DNA from: Cronobacter sakazakii
Lineage (GTDB): Bacteria > Pseudomonadota > Gammaproteobacteria > Enterobacterales > Enterobacteriaceae
Direction of reading: 5' to 3'
Assembly: GCF_000982825.1 (NCBI RefSeq)
Contig: NZ_CP011047.1
Span: 1,674,001-1,738,000, forward strand
Length of the DNA: 64,000 bases
The translations under genes were made by a program, and so were the position numbers. Of the stretch, positions 38,423-47,123 are shown in pieces. Numbering within the stretch: position 1 is the stretch's first letter; every line of letters starts with the position of its first letter. The notes beneath the pieces are model-generated. The model was not told the origin of the DNA, did no database searches, and saw nothing but the letters and a program-made list of their open reading frames with translations.

Positions 38423-39076
38423 ATGAATCAGACGCTTCTTTCTGCTTTTGGCGCCGCTTTTGAACGCGTGGAAAACGCGATCGCCGCACTGCGCGAAGGG
38501 CGCGGTGTGATGGTGCTTGATGACGAGAACCGTGAAAACGAAGGCGACATGATTTTCGCCGCCGAAACCATGACTGTTGAACAGATGGCGCTGACCATCC
38601 GTCACGGCAGCGGCATCGTCTGCCTGTGCCTGACCGAAGAACGCCGTAAACAGCTCGACCTGCCGATGATGGTGGAAAACAACACCAGCGCGTTCGGCAC
38701 CGGCTTCACCGTGACTATCGAAGCGGCGCACGGCGTGACCACCGGCGTTTCCGCCGCCGACCGCATCACGACCATTCGCGCGGCGATTGCCGACGACGCG
38801 AAACCGTCCGATCTGCACCGTCCTGGCCACGTTTTCCCGCTGCGCGCGCAGCCGGGCGGCGTACTGACCCGCGGTGGCCACACCGAAGCGACTATCGATT
38901 TAGTCTCGCTGGCGGGCTTTAAACCGGCAGGCGTGCTGTGTGAACTGACTAACGACGACGGCACCATGGCGCGCGCGCCGGAGTGCATCGCGTTTGCCCG
39001 CGAACACAATATGCCGGTCGTGACCATTGAAGATTTAGTGAGCTATCGCCAGGCGCAGGAGCGCAAAGCGAGCTGA
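38423..39076 (+). CDS. ribB: RibB, 3,4-dihydroxy-2-butanone-4-phosphate synthase
   Basis: 217 residues, as in E. coli. It converts ribulose-5-phosphate to the four-carbon precursor of riboflavin. The acidic metal-binding motif VLDDENRENEGDMIFAAE (~32-49) and the RPGHVFPLRAQPGGVLTRGG segment (~135-154) are intact. Controlled by the FMN riboswitch in its leader. No fused GTP cyclohydrolase II domain. Confidence 0.98.
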   Translation: MNQTLLSAFGAAFERVENAIAALREGRGVMVLDDENRENEGDMIFAAETMTVEQMALTIRHGSGIVCLCLTEERRKQLDLPMMVENNTSAFGTGFTVTIEAAHGVTTGVSAADRITTIRAAIADDAKPSDLHRPGHVFPLRAQPGGVLTRGGHTEATIDLVSLAGFKPAGVLCELTNDDGTMARAPECIAFAREHNMPVVTIEDLVSYRQAQERKAS

Positions 39077-39113
39077 CAAAAAGCCCGGCGAGCGCCGGGC
39101 CTGAATGCTTCTG

Positions 39114-39139
39114 AAAGCCCGGTCAGACCGGGCTTTTTT
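39114..39139 (+). terminator. Terminator between ribB and zupT
   Basis: AAGCCCGGT, loop CAG, ACCGGGCTT then TTTT. A second GC hairpin (AGCCCGGCG / CGCCGGGC) lies just before it at 39081-39100. It works on the plus strand after ribB and sits at the end of convergent zupT. Confidence 0.88.
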
Positions 39140-39140
39140 A

Positions 39141-39917
39141 TTAGCCGCTAAGGCCGCTCGTTTGCAGCAGCGTCAGGCTTAATCCCATCACTGACATGCC
39201 GCACAGCACACCGTAGCTTGGGTTGTTATGCGGATCGATCTCTTTGGCAAGCGGCATCAGCTCATCCACCGACAGCGCCACCATGATCCCGGCGACTGCC
39301 GCCATAATCGCCGCCATGACCACCGGCGACACCATGGTGCCGAGAATAAGCCACGCCAGCACGCCGCCCAGAATTTCGGCCATCCCGGAGAGGCCCGCCC
39401 AGATAACCGCTTTACGGCGCGAGCCGGTGGCCGCGTAAACCGGGCCCGCCACCGCCAGCCCTTCCGGGATGTTGTGTAAGGCGACCGCGAGCGCAATCCC
39501 GAAGCCCAGCTCCAGGTTGGTGCTGGCCGTCACATAGGTGGCGATACCTTCCGGGAAGTTATGCAGGCTGATGCCAAGCGTCAGCAGAAGCGCGGTGCGG
39601 CGCAGATTGCGCGACGCATGGGCAGGGGGCGAGTCGATAAGATCCTGCGGGTGCGCGTGCGGCAATATGCGGTCGAGCGCGAAATAGCCGAGCAGGCCGA
39701 CGATAAACATGCCATACCCCAGCACCGGTGACATGCCGTCTTCGCCGAGCGCGGCGGGCAACATTTCCATTAGCGAAATCAGCAGCATAATGCCTGCGGC
39801 AAAGCCCAGCGAGAAGGCCAGCAGCCGGTTGGAGGGCTTCTGCCCCAGCACACCGAGCAGCGCGCCGATAAACGTGGCGCCACCCGCCAGTAAGGTCAGG
39901 ATCAGAGGCACTGACAT
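39141..39917 (-). CDS. zupT: ZupT, ZIP-family metal transporter
   Basis: 258 residues beginning MSVPLILTLLAGGATFIGAL (E. coli 257). An inner-membrane importer of zinc with broad specificity for iron, manganese and cobalt. The metal-binding helices IV and V are HNFPEGIATYV (~119-129) and HNIPEGLAVAG (~150s). The cytoplasmic loop has the short His stretch PHAHPQD. The ATG at 39915-39917 has an AGGAG ribosome site; the frame is open 10 codons further through an AT-rich site that looks like a Fur box. Confidence 0.96.
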   Translation of the reverse strand: MSVPLILTLLAGGATFIGALLGVLGQKPSNRLLAFSLGFAAGIMLLISLMEMLPAALGEDGMSPVLGYGMFIVGLLGYFALDRILPHAHPQDLIDSPPAHASRNLRRTALLLTLGISLHNFPEGIATYVTASTNLELGFGIALAVALHNIPEGLAVAGPVYAATGSRRKAVIWAGLSGMAEILGGVLAWLILGTMVSPVVMAAIMAAVAGIMVALSVDELMPLAKEIDPHNNPSYGVLCGMSVMGLSLTLLQTSGLSG

Positions 39918-39932
39918 CGAACACTCCTTTTT

Positions 39933-39951
39933 GATAATAATTATCATTAAT
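39933..39951 (-). promoter_or_regulatory. Candidate Fur box upstream of zupT
   Basis: On the plus strand GATAATAATTATCATTAAT, matching the Fur consensus GATAATGATAATCATTATC at 15 of 19 positions. It lies 15 bases before the zupT start codon and next to its ribosome site, so binding would repress transcription from any nearby promoter. Confidence 0.6.
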
Positions 39952-40108
39952 TTATCGGGCGGAACGGAAAAGTCGAGGCCCGTCCGTGGCTTTTACAGAT
40001 TACTTACATTCAAATTTTCTGACGGTCTTCATCACGGTTATCTCCGTTCTTTCTGTGTGCGATAAGCGTAAGGTAGCGTTATTGATTTTACCGTTTCAGG
40101 ATATAAAA

Positions 40109-40900
40109 ATGACTGCTTCCACTCGCATGCCCGCACTGTTTCTGGGCCACGGCAGCCCGATGAACGTGCTGGAAGATAACCGTTATACCCGCGCCTGGCG
40201 CACGCTTGGCGAAACGCTGCCGCGTCCGAAAGCCATTGTGATGGTCTCGGCACACTGGTTTACGCGCGGCACCGGTGTCACCGCGATGGAGCAGCCGCAA
40301 ACCATTCACGATTTCGGCGGTTTCCCGCAGGCGCTGTACGATACACACTACCCTGCGCCCGGCTCGCCCACGCTGGCACAGCGCGTGGTCGATCTCCTGG
40401 CGCCGCTGCCAGTCACGCTTGATAAAGAAGCCTGGGGCTTTGACCACGGTGCCTGGGGCGTACTGATAAAAATGTATCCGCAGGCCGATATTCCGCTGGT
40501 GCAGTTGAGTATAGACAGCACCAAACCCCCGGTCTGGCACTATCAGATGGGCCAGCGCCTTGCGGCATTACGTGACGAAGGCGTTATGCTGGTGGCGAGC
40601 GGCAACGTCGTCCATAACCTGCGTACCGCGCGCTGGCATGGCGAAGGCGAACCGTATGCGTGGGCGGAGTCGTTCAATAACTTTGTTAAAGAGAATCTGA
40701 CGTGGCGCGGCGAGGCGGCGGCACACCCGCTGGTCAACTATCTGGATCACCCCGGCGGCAGCCTGTCGAACCCGACGGCGGAGCATTTCCTGCCACTGCT
40801 GTACACGCTCGGCGCGTGGGACGGCAGCGAAAACATCAGCATTCCGGTCGATGGGCTGGAAATGGCGTCGTTGAGTATGTTATCGGTGCAGGTGGGTTAA
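40109..40900 (+). CDS. ygiD: YgiD, 4,5-DOPA-extradiol-dioxygenase family protein
   Basis: 263 residues starting MTASTRMPALFLGHGSPMNV. It is a LigB-type extradiol dioxygenase; conserved metal-ligand segments are FLGHGSPMN (~11-19), VSAHWFTRG (~47-55) and the WGFDHGAWGVL segment (~108-118). E. coli YgiD opens the ring of L-DOPA in vitro; the natural substrate is not certain. An AGGA ribosome site decides the start. The frame is open 41 codons further upstream, but that part is not conserved. Confidence 0.93.
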   Translation: MTASTRMPALFLGHGSPMNVLEDNRYTRAWRTLGETLPRPKAIVMVSAHWFTRGTGVTAMEQPQTIHDFGGFPQALYDTHYPAPGSPTLAQRVVDLLAPLPVTLDKEAWGFDHGAWGVLIKMYPQADIPLVQLSIDSTKPPVWHYQMGQRLAALRDEGVMLVASGNVVHNLRTARWHGEGEPYAWAESFNNFVKENLTWRGEAAAHPLVNYLDHPGGSLSNPTAEHFLPLLYTLGAWDGSENISIPVDGLEMASLSMLSVQVG

Positions 40901-40927
40901 CCATGGCGCCCTGGGGCGCCATTTCGG

Positions 40928-42088
40928 TTATTCCACAAACATGTGCGGATAGAAGCGGGAGAGATCCTGGGTGATCAGCGCTCTGTCTTCACGAATACCG
41001 ATCCCGGCGGGCTGATCGTTGATAAGCCAGCTGCCGATAAGCGTGTAGCTGTCACCGAATTTCGGCAGCGGATGGAACTGCTGCACGATGGTGCCTTCTT
41101 CGCCATACGGGCCTTCCACCTGCGCGATAGTCTGGCCGTTTTCGATAATCGACACGTTAGCGCCTTCGCGGGAGAAAATGGGCTTCACCACATATTTCTC
41201 CATCGGCGGCGGGTTATCTTCGCTGAAGTACGCCGGCAGCAGGTTAGGGTGATTTGGGTAGAGTTCCCACAGCAGCGGCAGCAGCGCTTTGTTGGAGATA
41301 ATGCTTTTCCACGCCGGCTCCAGCCAGCGCACGCCCGCGTCCTCAAGCTTAGTGGAGAAGGTTTCGCGCAGCATGTACTCCCACGGATAGAGCTTAAACA
41401 GGTTGCTGATGACCTGATCCTGGAGATCGGTAAACTGCCCCTTCTCGCCAAGACCGATATCTTCGATAAACAGAAAATCGTTCTCGATCCCGGCTTCGCT
41501 GGCGCAATCCTGTAAATACTGCACCGTACCGCGATCTTCCACCGTATCGCGACAGCAGGCGAGATGCAGGCGGTTAAAGCCGTACTGCGCTTTTAGCTCA
41601 CCGAAACGCTCGATGATCTTCTCCTGGAGGCTGTTGAACTGATCGCTGCCCTGCGGGAGATTCCCGGCGCGCAACTGATCTTCGAGCCAGATCCACTGAA
41701 AGAATGCCGCTTCATATAAAGAGGTCGGCGTATCGGCGTTATTTTCGAGAAGCTTTGGCTCGCCGTGTCCGTCCCAGGCGAGATCGAGACGCGAATAAAG
41801 TGACGGCTGGCCGCTGCGCCAGGACTGGCGCACAAATTCCCATGTGTGCTTCGGAATGCGGAATTTGGTCATCAGCGCGTCGCTCGCGACCACTTTCTCC
41901 ACCACCTGTAAGCACATCTGGTGCAGCTCGGCCGTCACCTCTTCGAGCTTTTCGACCTGCGCCAGCGTCAGGCGATAGTACGCGTCCTCACACCAGTATG
42001 GCTCGCCGTACATGGTGTGAAAGTTAAAACCGTACTCCGTGGCCTTTTCGCGCCAGTCCGGGCGCTCGCTGATAGCGATTCTTTCCAT
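40928..42088 (-). CDS. ygiC: YgiC, ATP-grasp family, glutathionylspermidine synthase-like
   Basis: 386 residues, MERIAISERPDWREKATEYG. It matches the GSP_synth family, homologous to the synthetase half of Gss. Conserved segments are RLDLAWDGHGEPKLLENNAD, TPTSLYEAA and KPIFSREGANVSI. A peptide-ligase-like reaction is inferred from the fold; the substrate is unknown. It starts 3 bp after the ygiB stop, so the pair is co-translated. Confidence 0.93.
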   Translation of the reverse strand: MERIAISERPDWREKATEYGFNFHTMYGEPYWCEDAYYRLTLAQVEKLEEVTAELHQMCLQVVEKVVASDALMTKFRIPKHTWEFVRQSWRSGQPSLYSRLDLAWDGHGEPKLLENNADTPTSLYEAAFFQWIWLEDQLRAGNLPQGSDQFNSLQEKIIERFGELKAQYGFNRLHLACCRDTVEDRGTVQYLQDCASEAGIENDFLFIEDIGLGEKGQFTDLQDQVISNLFKLYPWEYMLRETFSTKLEDAGVRWLEPAWKSIISNKALLPLLWELYPNHPNLLPAYFSEDNPPPMEKYVVKPIFSREGANVSIIENGQTIAQVEGPYGEEGTIVQQFHPLPKFGDSYTLIGSWLINDQPAGIGIREDRALITQDLSRFYPHMFVE

Positions 42089-42091
42089 GTG

Positions 42092-42745
42092 TCAGCCGCC
42101 CATTGAACGAGAAGAAGAACCCGCCGCGCTGCGCTGCATCGTGGCCTGTTTCGCGACGGAATCACCAAAACCACCGCGGGTGATGGTTGACGTGGTCGCC
42201 GGTTTCGGTGTCATCGCCGATTTCGGTACGGTCATGGTACGGCCCGGCTGCGCGGCACCGTAGTTGCGGCCGCTGGCGTCGGTATATTTACCGTAAGCCG
42301 GGCTTGCCGGGTTGCGCGAGCTGAACAGCGGTTGTTGGGCGAATCCCATGCCGCCGCCCATCAGACGGCCCATCATGTAACCCGCCATCAGCGGCATCCA
42401 CATGCTGCCGGTCTGCTGCGTGGCCTGGCTGGTATTGGTGTTATTGACTTGTTTGCACTGATCTTCGCCAAATTCCGCCACGCAGTCTTCACGCGTGGCG
42501 TATTTCGGCGCGGTGCGTTCCGCCTCTTTCAGGGCGTTGTTATACGCGGTGGTGCATTCAGCGCTTTTGCCGGGGTTGGCCGCCGAGCAGTCGTCTGCGT
42601 TTTGATAAAGCTGGACGGTTTCATCGCTCTTTTCGCAACCCGCCAGCATGAATGCTGCGGTGACCGCGAAGGCCACCGGCGTTAAATGACGCGCGTTCCA
42701 GCTTTTGCGAAACATCGCGCGGTTAATCTGTTTTGTCCGTTTCAT
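42092..42745 (-). CDS. ygiB: YgiB, DUF1190 lipoprotein-like protein
   Basis: 217 residues. After a basic N-terminus comes a hydrophobic stretch ending in FMLAGCEKSDE, a lipobox, though the N-region is unusually long (~37 residues). Conserved cysteines (NADDCSAANPGKSAECTTAY; REDCVAEFGEDQCKQ), a Gly/Met-rich segment (PLMAGYMMGRLMGGGMG) and a Ser/Thr/Arg-rich tail follow. Function unknown. The ygiB-ygiC pair is conserved next to tolC and has been linked to outer-membrane integrity in E. coli. Confidence 0.92.
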   Translation of the reverse strand: MKRTKQINRAMFRKSWNARHLTPVAFAVTAAFMLAGCEKSDETVQLYQNADDCSAANPGKSAECTTAYNNALKEAERTAPKYATREDCVAEFGEDQCKQVNNTNTSQATQQTGSMWMPLMAGYMMGRLMGGGMGFAQQPLFSSRNPASPAYGKYTDASGRNYGAAQPGRTMTVPKSAMTPKPATTSTITRGGFGDSVAKQATMQRSAAGSSSRSMGG

Positions 42746-42862
42746 GCCTGCATCCTGACCCAGTGGTATTGCACAGTTATGGTGCTCAGGATAGTGGATG
42801 AGTGGTTGAAATTAAAGCGGGAGGCCGGAGGGGGCGGGGATCTTTACGTTGACTTACGTTCA

Positions 42863-42888
42863 GGCGGGAGGCCGTTGCGCCTCCCGCC
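42863..42888 (-). terminator. GC-rich hairpin after tolC
   Basis: Perfect 10-bp stem GGCGGGAGGC / GCCTCCCGCC with a 6-base loop, 7 bp after the tolC stop on the minus strand. No T-run follows, so it may be an RNA-stabilising hairpin more than a true terminator. Confidence 0.5.
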
Positions 42889-42895
42889 ACAGCGA

Positions 42896-44383
42896 TTACT
42901 GACGGAACGGGTTGCCGCTGTTGCTGTTGCTGCTACGGGTGGCCGCGGCAGGCTGCATGGCAGGCGCATTGCCGCCGCCGTTCGCCATGTTATTCACGGC
43001 GGCGTCCTGCTCCGGGTTTTCCGGGGCGACGCTTTCAGGCGCGGTAGAGACCGGTTTGCCCAGCGAGTTATTCAGCGCGACCAGATCCTGCTCGTTAAGC
43101 GTACCCAGCGCAGATTTAATATTGAGCTGGTTGATCAGGTAGTTATAGCGCGCGCTGGAGAGCTGCTGTTTGGCGTTGTACAGCGTGGTGGTGGCGTCCA
43201 GCACATCGACGATGGTACGCGTACCGACCGAGTAACCGGCTTCCATCGCATCCAGTGAGCTTTGCGCGGAAACGACCGCCTGCTCATAGGCTTTGATGCT
43301 GCTGATGGAGGCGTTAACGTTGTTATAAGACGAACGCACGGTCTGCACGACGTTGCGGTGCGCGCTTTCCAGTTTTTCGCTGGCACCCACGAAGCTGTAC
43401 TGCGCTTGTTTAACTTGTGATGTCACCGAGCCGCCGCTGTAGAGCGGCAGGTTGAAGCTCAGGCCGATGGAGTTCTGGCCGATTTTGCTGTCAGCGTAAC
43501 GGCTTGCCGCCGCGCCGCTGGTTTTGCTGCCGCTGTAGTCGGTGTCCGACACGCTGCTGGACGCCGTTAAGCCGAGCGTCGGCATATGGCCGGTTTCAGC
43601 GTAGCGGATCTGCTCACGCGCCAGATCCTGGCTCAGACGCGCCTGCAGCAGCGTCAGGTTACGCTGTTCTGCCTCTTTCAGCAGCGCGTTAACGGCGGCC
43701 GGTTTGGTGGTTTTGAAATTATCGACGTTCAGCGACGCGAGCTGCGGGTAGTAGTTGCCGGTCACCTGACGCAGCTGTTCCAGCGCGTTGTCGAGGTTGT
43801 TACGTGCGGTCACTTCGTTCGCCAGCACGTTATCGTACTGCGCGCGGGCGTTCTGCACGTCGGTAATCGCCACCAGGCCCACGTTAAAACGCTGGGTGGT
43901 TTGATCGAGCTGGCGGTAGATCGCCTGTTTCTGCGCTTCGGTGTAGGAGAGCGCGTCAATCGCGCTCAGCACCTGGAAATAAGCTGTCGCGGTGTTCAGC
44001 ATCAGCGTCTGCTGATCGGTCTGGTAGGTCACATCCTGAATGCCTGCGGTTTTTTCCTGCAGGGTCAGGGCGCGCCATTTGGACATATCGAAAATGGTCT
44101 GCGTTAATTGCAGCGACGCGCTCTTGGCAGTGCTGTCTACGCCGTCGTTATCGCGAAAACCGCTGTTATAGGTGTAATCTGCACCCAAGCCGAGCTGCGG
44201 AAGTAAAGGACTGCGGGCTTCGTTAATTTTTTCGAATGCGGCGTCGCGGTCAGCAGCGGAGCTGCGCAGGTCCGGGTTACTTAAACGTGCCTGCTGGTAA
44301 ACCTGCAACAGGTTTTCTGCCTGGCTCATAGCGCTGAAGCCCGTCAGGCTCAGGCCGATAAGGATGGGGAGCAGTTTCTTCAT
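42896..44383 (-). CDS. tolC: TolC, outer-membrane efflux channel
   Basis: 495 residues beginning MKKLLPILIGLSLTGFSAMS, signal peptide cleaved after SQA before ENLLQVYQQA. It forms the trimeric outer-membrane beta-barrel and periplasmic helical tunnel used by AcrAB, MacAB, EmrAB and type I secretion. Two internal repeats of the OEP domain are visible. The C-terminus is Asn/Ser/Ala-rich (RSSNSNSGNPFRQ). The second ATG is chosen because AAGGA sits six bases before it and touches the first. Confidence 0.97.
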   Translation of the reverse strand: MKKLLPILIGLSLTGFSAMSQAENLLQVYQQARLSNPDLRSSAADRDAAFEKINEARSPLLPQLGLGADYTYNSGFRDNDGVDSTAKSASLQLTQTIFDMSKWRALTLQEKTAGIQDVTYQTDQQTLMLNTATAYFQVLSAIDALSYTEAQKQAIYRQLDQTTQRFNVGLVAITDVQNARAQYDNVLANEVTARNNLDNALEQLRQVTGNYYPQLASLNVDNFKTTKPAAVNALLKEAEQRNLTLLQARLSQDLAREQIRYAETGHMPTLGLTASSSVSDTDYSGSKTSGAAASRYADSKIGQNSIGLSFNLPLYSGGSVTSQVKQAQYSFVGASEKLESAHRNVVQTVRSSYNNVNASISSIKAYEQAVVSAQSSLDAMEAGYSVGTRTIVDVLDATTTLYNAKQQLSSARYNYLINQLNIKSALGTLNEQDLVALNNSLGKPVSTAPESVAPENPEQDAAVNNMANGGGNAPAMQPAAATRSSNSNSGNPFRQ

Positions 44384-44596
44384 TTGCATTCCTTGTTGTG
44401 AAGCATAAAGAATTTATTAGCGCTGTCAGAAGCCGAAAAATTGATCGCCGATTCTACCAGAGTCAACCCGCCGTGAGGCTTGGCGTAACGTGCCTTCTGC
44501 CGCTAAATTTCCACAATCTATCACATGGGCAATGAAACGGCAGGTAAACTGGCTTGAAATGCCCAGATTCGGCACCATCTCGAACCGGAAACCATC

Positions 44597-45229
44597 ATGA
44601 GCAAATCAACCCCACGCCCCGTTACTTTCACCAAAAACGATGTAGAAATTATTGCACGGGAAAAGTTATATCGCGGCTTTTTTTCGCTCGATCTTTACCG
44701 CTTTCGCCACCGCCTTTTCAATGGCGAAATGAGCGGGGAAGTGCGGCGCGAAATTTTTGAGCGCGGCCATGCCGCAGTCCTGCTACCCTTTGACCCTGTG
44801 CGTGATGAGGTGGTACTGATCGAGCAGATTCGTATCGCCGCTTTCGATACCAGCGACACCCCGTGGCTGCTGGAACTGGTCGCCGGTATGATTGAGCCTG
44901 GCGAAACGGTGGAAGAGGTCGCGCGCCGCGAGGCGATGGAAGAGGCGGGTCTTTCCGTCGGGCGAGTAAAAAAATTCATGAGCTATCTGGCAAGCCCTGG
45001 CGGCACCAGTGAGCGCCTGTCATTAATGGTTGGCGAAGTGGACGCCACGACCGCGCAAGGCATACACGGTCTGGCTGATGAAAACGAAGATATTCGGGTT
45101 CATGTGGTAAGCCGGGAACAGGCATACCAGTGGGTAGAAGAGGGGAGAATCGACAACGCAGCCTCCGTCATCGCATTGCAATGGCTGCAATTACATTATC
45201 AAGCATTGAGAAACGAGTGGAACACCTGA
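44597..45229 (+). CDS. nudF: NudF, ADP-ribose pyrophosphatase
   Basis: 210 residues. It hydrolyses ADP-ribose to AMP and ribose-5-phosphate. The Nudix box is complete (GMIEPGETVEEVARREAMEE, then AGL, ~97-119). First gene of the nudF-yqiB-cpdA-yqiA-parE series, which is tightly packed (gaps 2, 24, -1 and 42 bp). Divergent from tolC. Confidence 0.96.
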   Translation: MSKSTPRPVTFTKNDVEIIAREKLYRGFFSLDLYRFRHRLFNGEMSGEVRREIFERGHAAVLLPFDPVRDEVVLIEQIRIAAFDTSDTPWLLELVAGMIEPGETVEEVARREAMEEAGLSVGRVKKFMSYLASPGGTSERLSLMVGEVDATTAQGIHGLADENEDIRVHVVSREQAYQWVEEGRIDNAASVIALQWLQLHYQALRNEWNT

Positions 45230-45231
45230 AT

Positions 45232-45654
45232 ATGAAGCGTTATACACCTGATTTTCCAGAAATGATGCGCCTGTGCGAGACCAATTTCGCGCAGCTGCGC
45301 CGCCTGTTGCCGCGTAATGACGCGCCGGGCGAAGCCGTAAGTTATCAGGTGGCGGGCGCGCAATACCGTTTAACTATCCTCGAATCAACCCGGTACACCA
45401 CGCTTGTACAGATAGAGCAAACCGCGCCGAAAGTGAGCTACTGGAGTTTGCCGTCAATGAGCGTAAGGCTTTACCATGACGCCATGGTCGCGGAAGTGTG
45501 TTCAAGCCAGCAGATCTTTCGCTTCAAAGCGCGTTATGATTACCCAAATAAAAAGTTGCATCAGCGCGACGAAAAACATCAAATTAACCAGTTTCTTGCC
45601 GACTGGCTACGCTACTGTTTAGCGCATGGAGCAATGGCGGTTCCGGTTTGTTAG
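45232..45654 (+). CDS. yqiB: YqiB, DUF1249 family protein
   Basis: 140 residues, MKRYTPDFPEMMRLCETNFA. No signal peptide. Conserved family segments are RLTILESTRYTTLVQIEQ and VRLYHDAMVAEV. Function unknown. The ATG lies 2 bp after nudF, indicating co-translation. Confidence 0.92.
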   Translation: MKRYTPDFPEMMRLCETNFAQLRRLLPRNDAPGEAVSYQVAGAQYRLTILESTRYTTLVQIEQTAPKVSYWSLPSMSVRLYHDAMVAEVCSSQQIFRFKARYDYPNKKLHQRDEKHQINQFLADWLRYCLAHGAMAVPVC

Positions 45655-45678
45655 CGTCGTGAAACCTAAGGACACCAT

Positions 45679-46506
45679 TTGGAAAGCCTGTTAAATCTTC
45701 CTGTTGCTGGTGGGGCCAGCGTCAGGATTCTACAAATTACCGATACTCACCTGTTTGCCGGAAAGAACGATACCCTGCTCGGCGTCAACACCTGGGAGAG
45801 CTACCAGGCGGTGCTGGCAGAGCTTCACGCCGAACAGCGCGAGTGCGATCTGATTGTCGCGACAGGCGACCTGGCGCAGGATCATACGCCTGAGGCTTAT
45901 GAACACTTTGCAACAGGTATCGCCTCTTTGCCCGCACCCTGCGTCTGGCTGCCGGGCAACCACGATTTCCAGCCCGCGATGTACAGCACGCTGCAGGACG
46001 CCGGCATTTCGCCCGCCAAGCGCGTGTTCGCAGGAGATAACTGGCAGGTGCTGCTGCTCGACAGCCAGGTCTTCGGCGTGCCGCACGGCGAGCTGAGCGA
46101 CTACCAGCTCGAGTGGCTTGAGCGCATGCTTCAGGCGGCGCCGGAGCGCCATACGCTGCTGCTTCTGCACCATCACCCGCTGCCGTCCGGCTGCGGCTGG
46201 CTCGATCAACACAGCCTGCGCAACGCCCAGGCGCTTGACGATGTGCTGAACCATTACCCGCAAGTGAAGCATCTGCTTTGCGGACATATTCATCAGGAGC
46301 TGGATCTCGACTGGAACGGCCGCCGCCTGATGGCGACGCCGTCTACCTGCGTTCAGTTCAAACCTCACTGCGCGGGCTTTACGCTTGATACGGTCGCACC
46401 CGGCTGGCGCTGGCTGAATCTGCACCCTGACGGCTCGCTCACTACGGAAGTGTGCCGCCTCGAAGGCGCGCAGTTCCGCCCTGATACCGCATCAGAAGGA
46501 TACTGA
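45679..46506 (+). CDS. cpdA: CpdA, 3',5'-cyclic-AMP phosphodiesterase
   Basis: 275 residues from a TTG start, the same unusual start codon used by E. coli cpdA; AAGGACACC is the ribosome site. A calcineurin-type metallophosphoesterase that hydrolyses cAMP. The metal-binding motifs are complete: ITDTHLF (~20-26), GDLAQD (~63-68), GNHDF (~94-98), HHHPL and GHIHQE. The TTG start should keep its level low. Confidence 0.96.
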   Translation: MESLLNLPVAGGASVRILQITDTHLFAGKNDTLLGVNTWESYQAVLAELHAEQRECDLIVATGDLAQDHTPEAYEHFATGIASLPAPCVWLPGNHDFQPAMYSTLQDAGISPAKRVFAGDNWQVLLLDSQVFGVPHGELSDYQLEWLERMLQAAPERHTLLLLHHHPLPSGCGWLDQHSLRNAQALDDVLNHYPQVKHLLCGHIHQELDLDWNGRRLMATPSTCVQFKPHCAGFTLDTVAPGWRWLNLHPDGSLTTEVCRLEGAQFRPDTASEGY

Positions 46507-47081
46507 TGTCTACGCTCCTTTACCTCCACGGTTTTAACAGTTCTCCTCGCTCGGCGAAGGCCACCAGCCTGCAACGCTGGCTGGCACAGCAGCATCCAGA
46601 AATTAATATGGTTGTTCCGCAACTGCCGCCGTATCCGTCTGATGCCGCGGAGCTGCTGGAGTCGTTAGTGCTTGAGCACGGCGGCGAGCCGCTCGGCGTC
46701 GTGGGCTCCTCGCTTGGCGGTTATTACGCGACCTGGCTTTCGCAATGTTTTATGCTGCCCGCAGTAGTGGTGAACCCGGCGGTACGCCCCTTTGAGCTGC
46801 TGACCGATTTTCTCGGCGCGAACGAGAACCCCTACACCGGGCAGCAATATGTGCTAGAGTCTCGCCATATTTACGATCTGAAAGTGATGCAAATAGAGCC
46901 GCTCGAAGCTCCGGATCTTATCTGGCTGTTACAGCAGACAGGCGACGAGGTGCTGGATTACCGCCAGGCGGTGGCGTACTACGCGCCGTGCCGTCAGACG
47001 GTGGAAACCGGCGGCAACCACGCTTTTGCAGGCTTTGAAGATTATTTCACGCAGATTGTCGATTTCCTTAGCCTGCGTTAA
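46506..47081 (+). CDS. yqiA: YqiA, alpha/beta-hydrolase esterase
   Basis: 191 residues (E. coli 193). The nucleophile elbow GSSLGGYYA (~68-76), N-terminal LHGFNSSPRSAKA and C-terminal GGNHAF catalytic histidine are present. E. coli YqiA acts on short-chain acyl esters; the physiological substrate is unknown. Its ATG shares one base with the cpdA stop (TGATG). Confidence 0.94.
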   Translation: MSTLLYLHGFNSSPRSAKATSLQRWLAQQHPEINMVVPQLPPYPSDAAELLESLVLEHGGEPLGVVGSSLGGYYATWLSQCFMLPAVVVNPAVRPFELLTDFLGANENPYTGQQYVLESRHIYDLKVMQIEPLEAPDLIWLLQQTGDEVLDYRQAVAYYAPCRQTVETGGNHAFAGFEDYFTQIVDFLSLR

Positions 47082-47123
47082 CGCTAAGGCAACGATCCCG
47101 TTTTGTGACCTGACGATAAAATC

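Noticed and set aside
38174..38881. A 235-codon minus-strand frame across the FMN riboswitch and ribB
   Set aside because: Antisense to a structured RNA and a conserved gene; it arises from codon bias.
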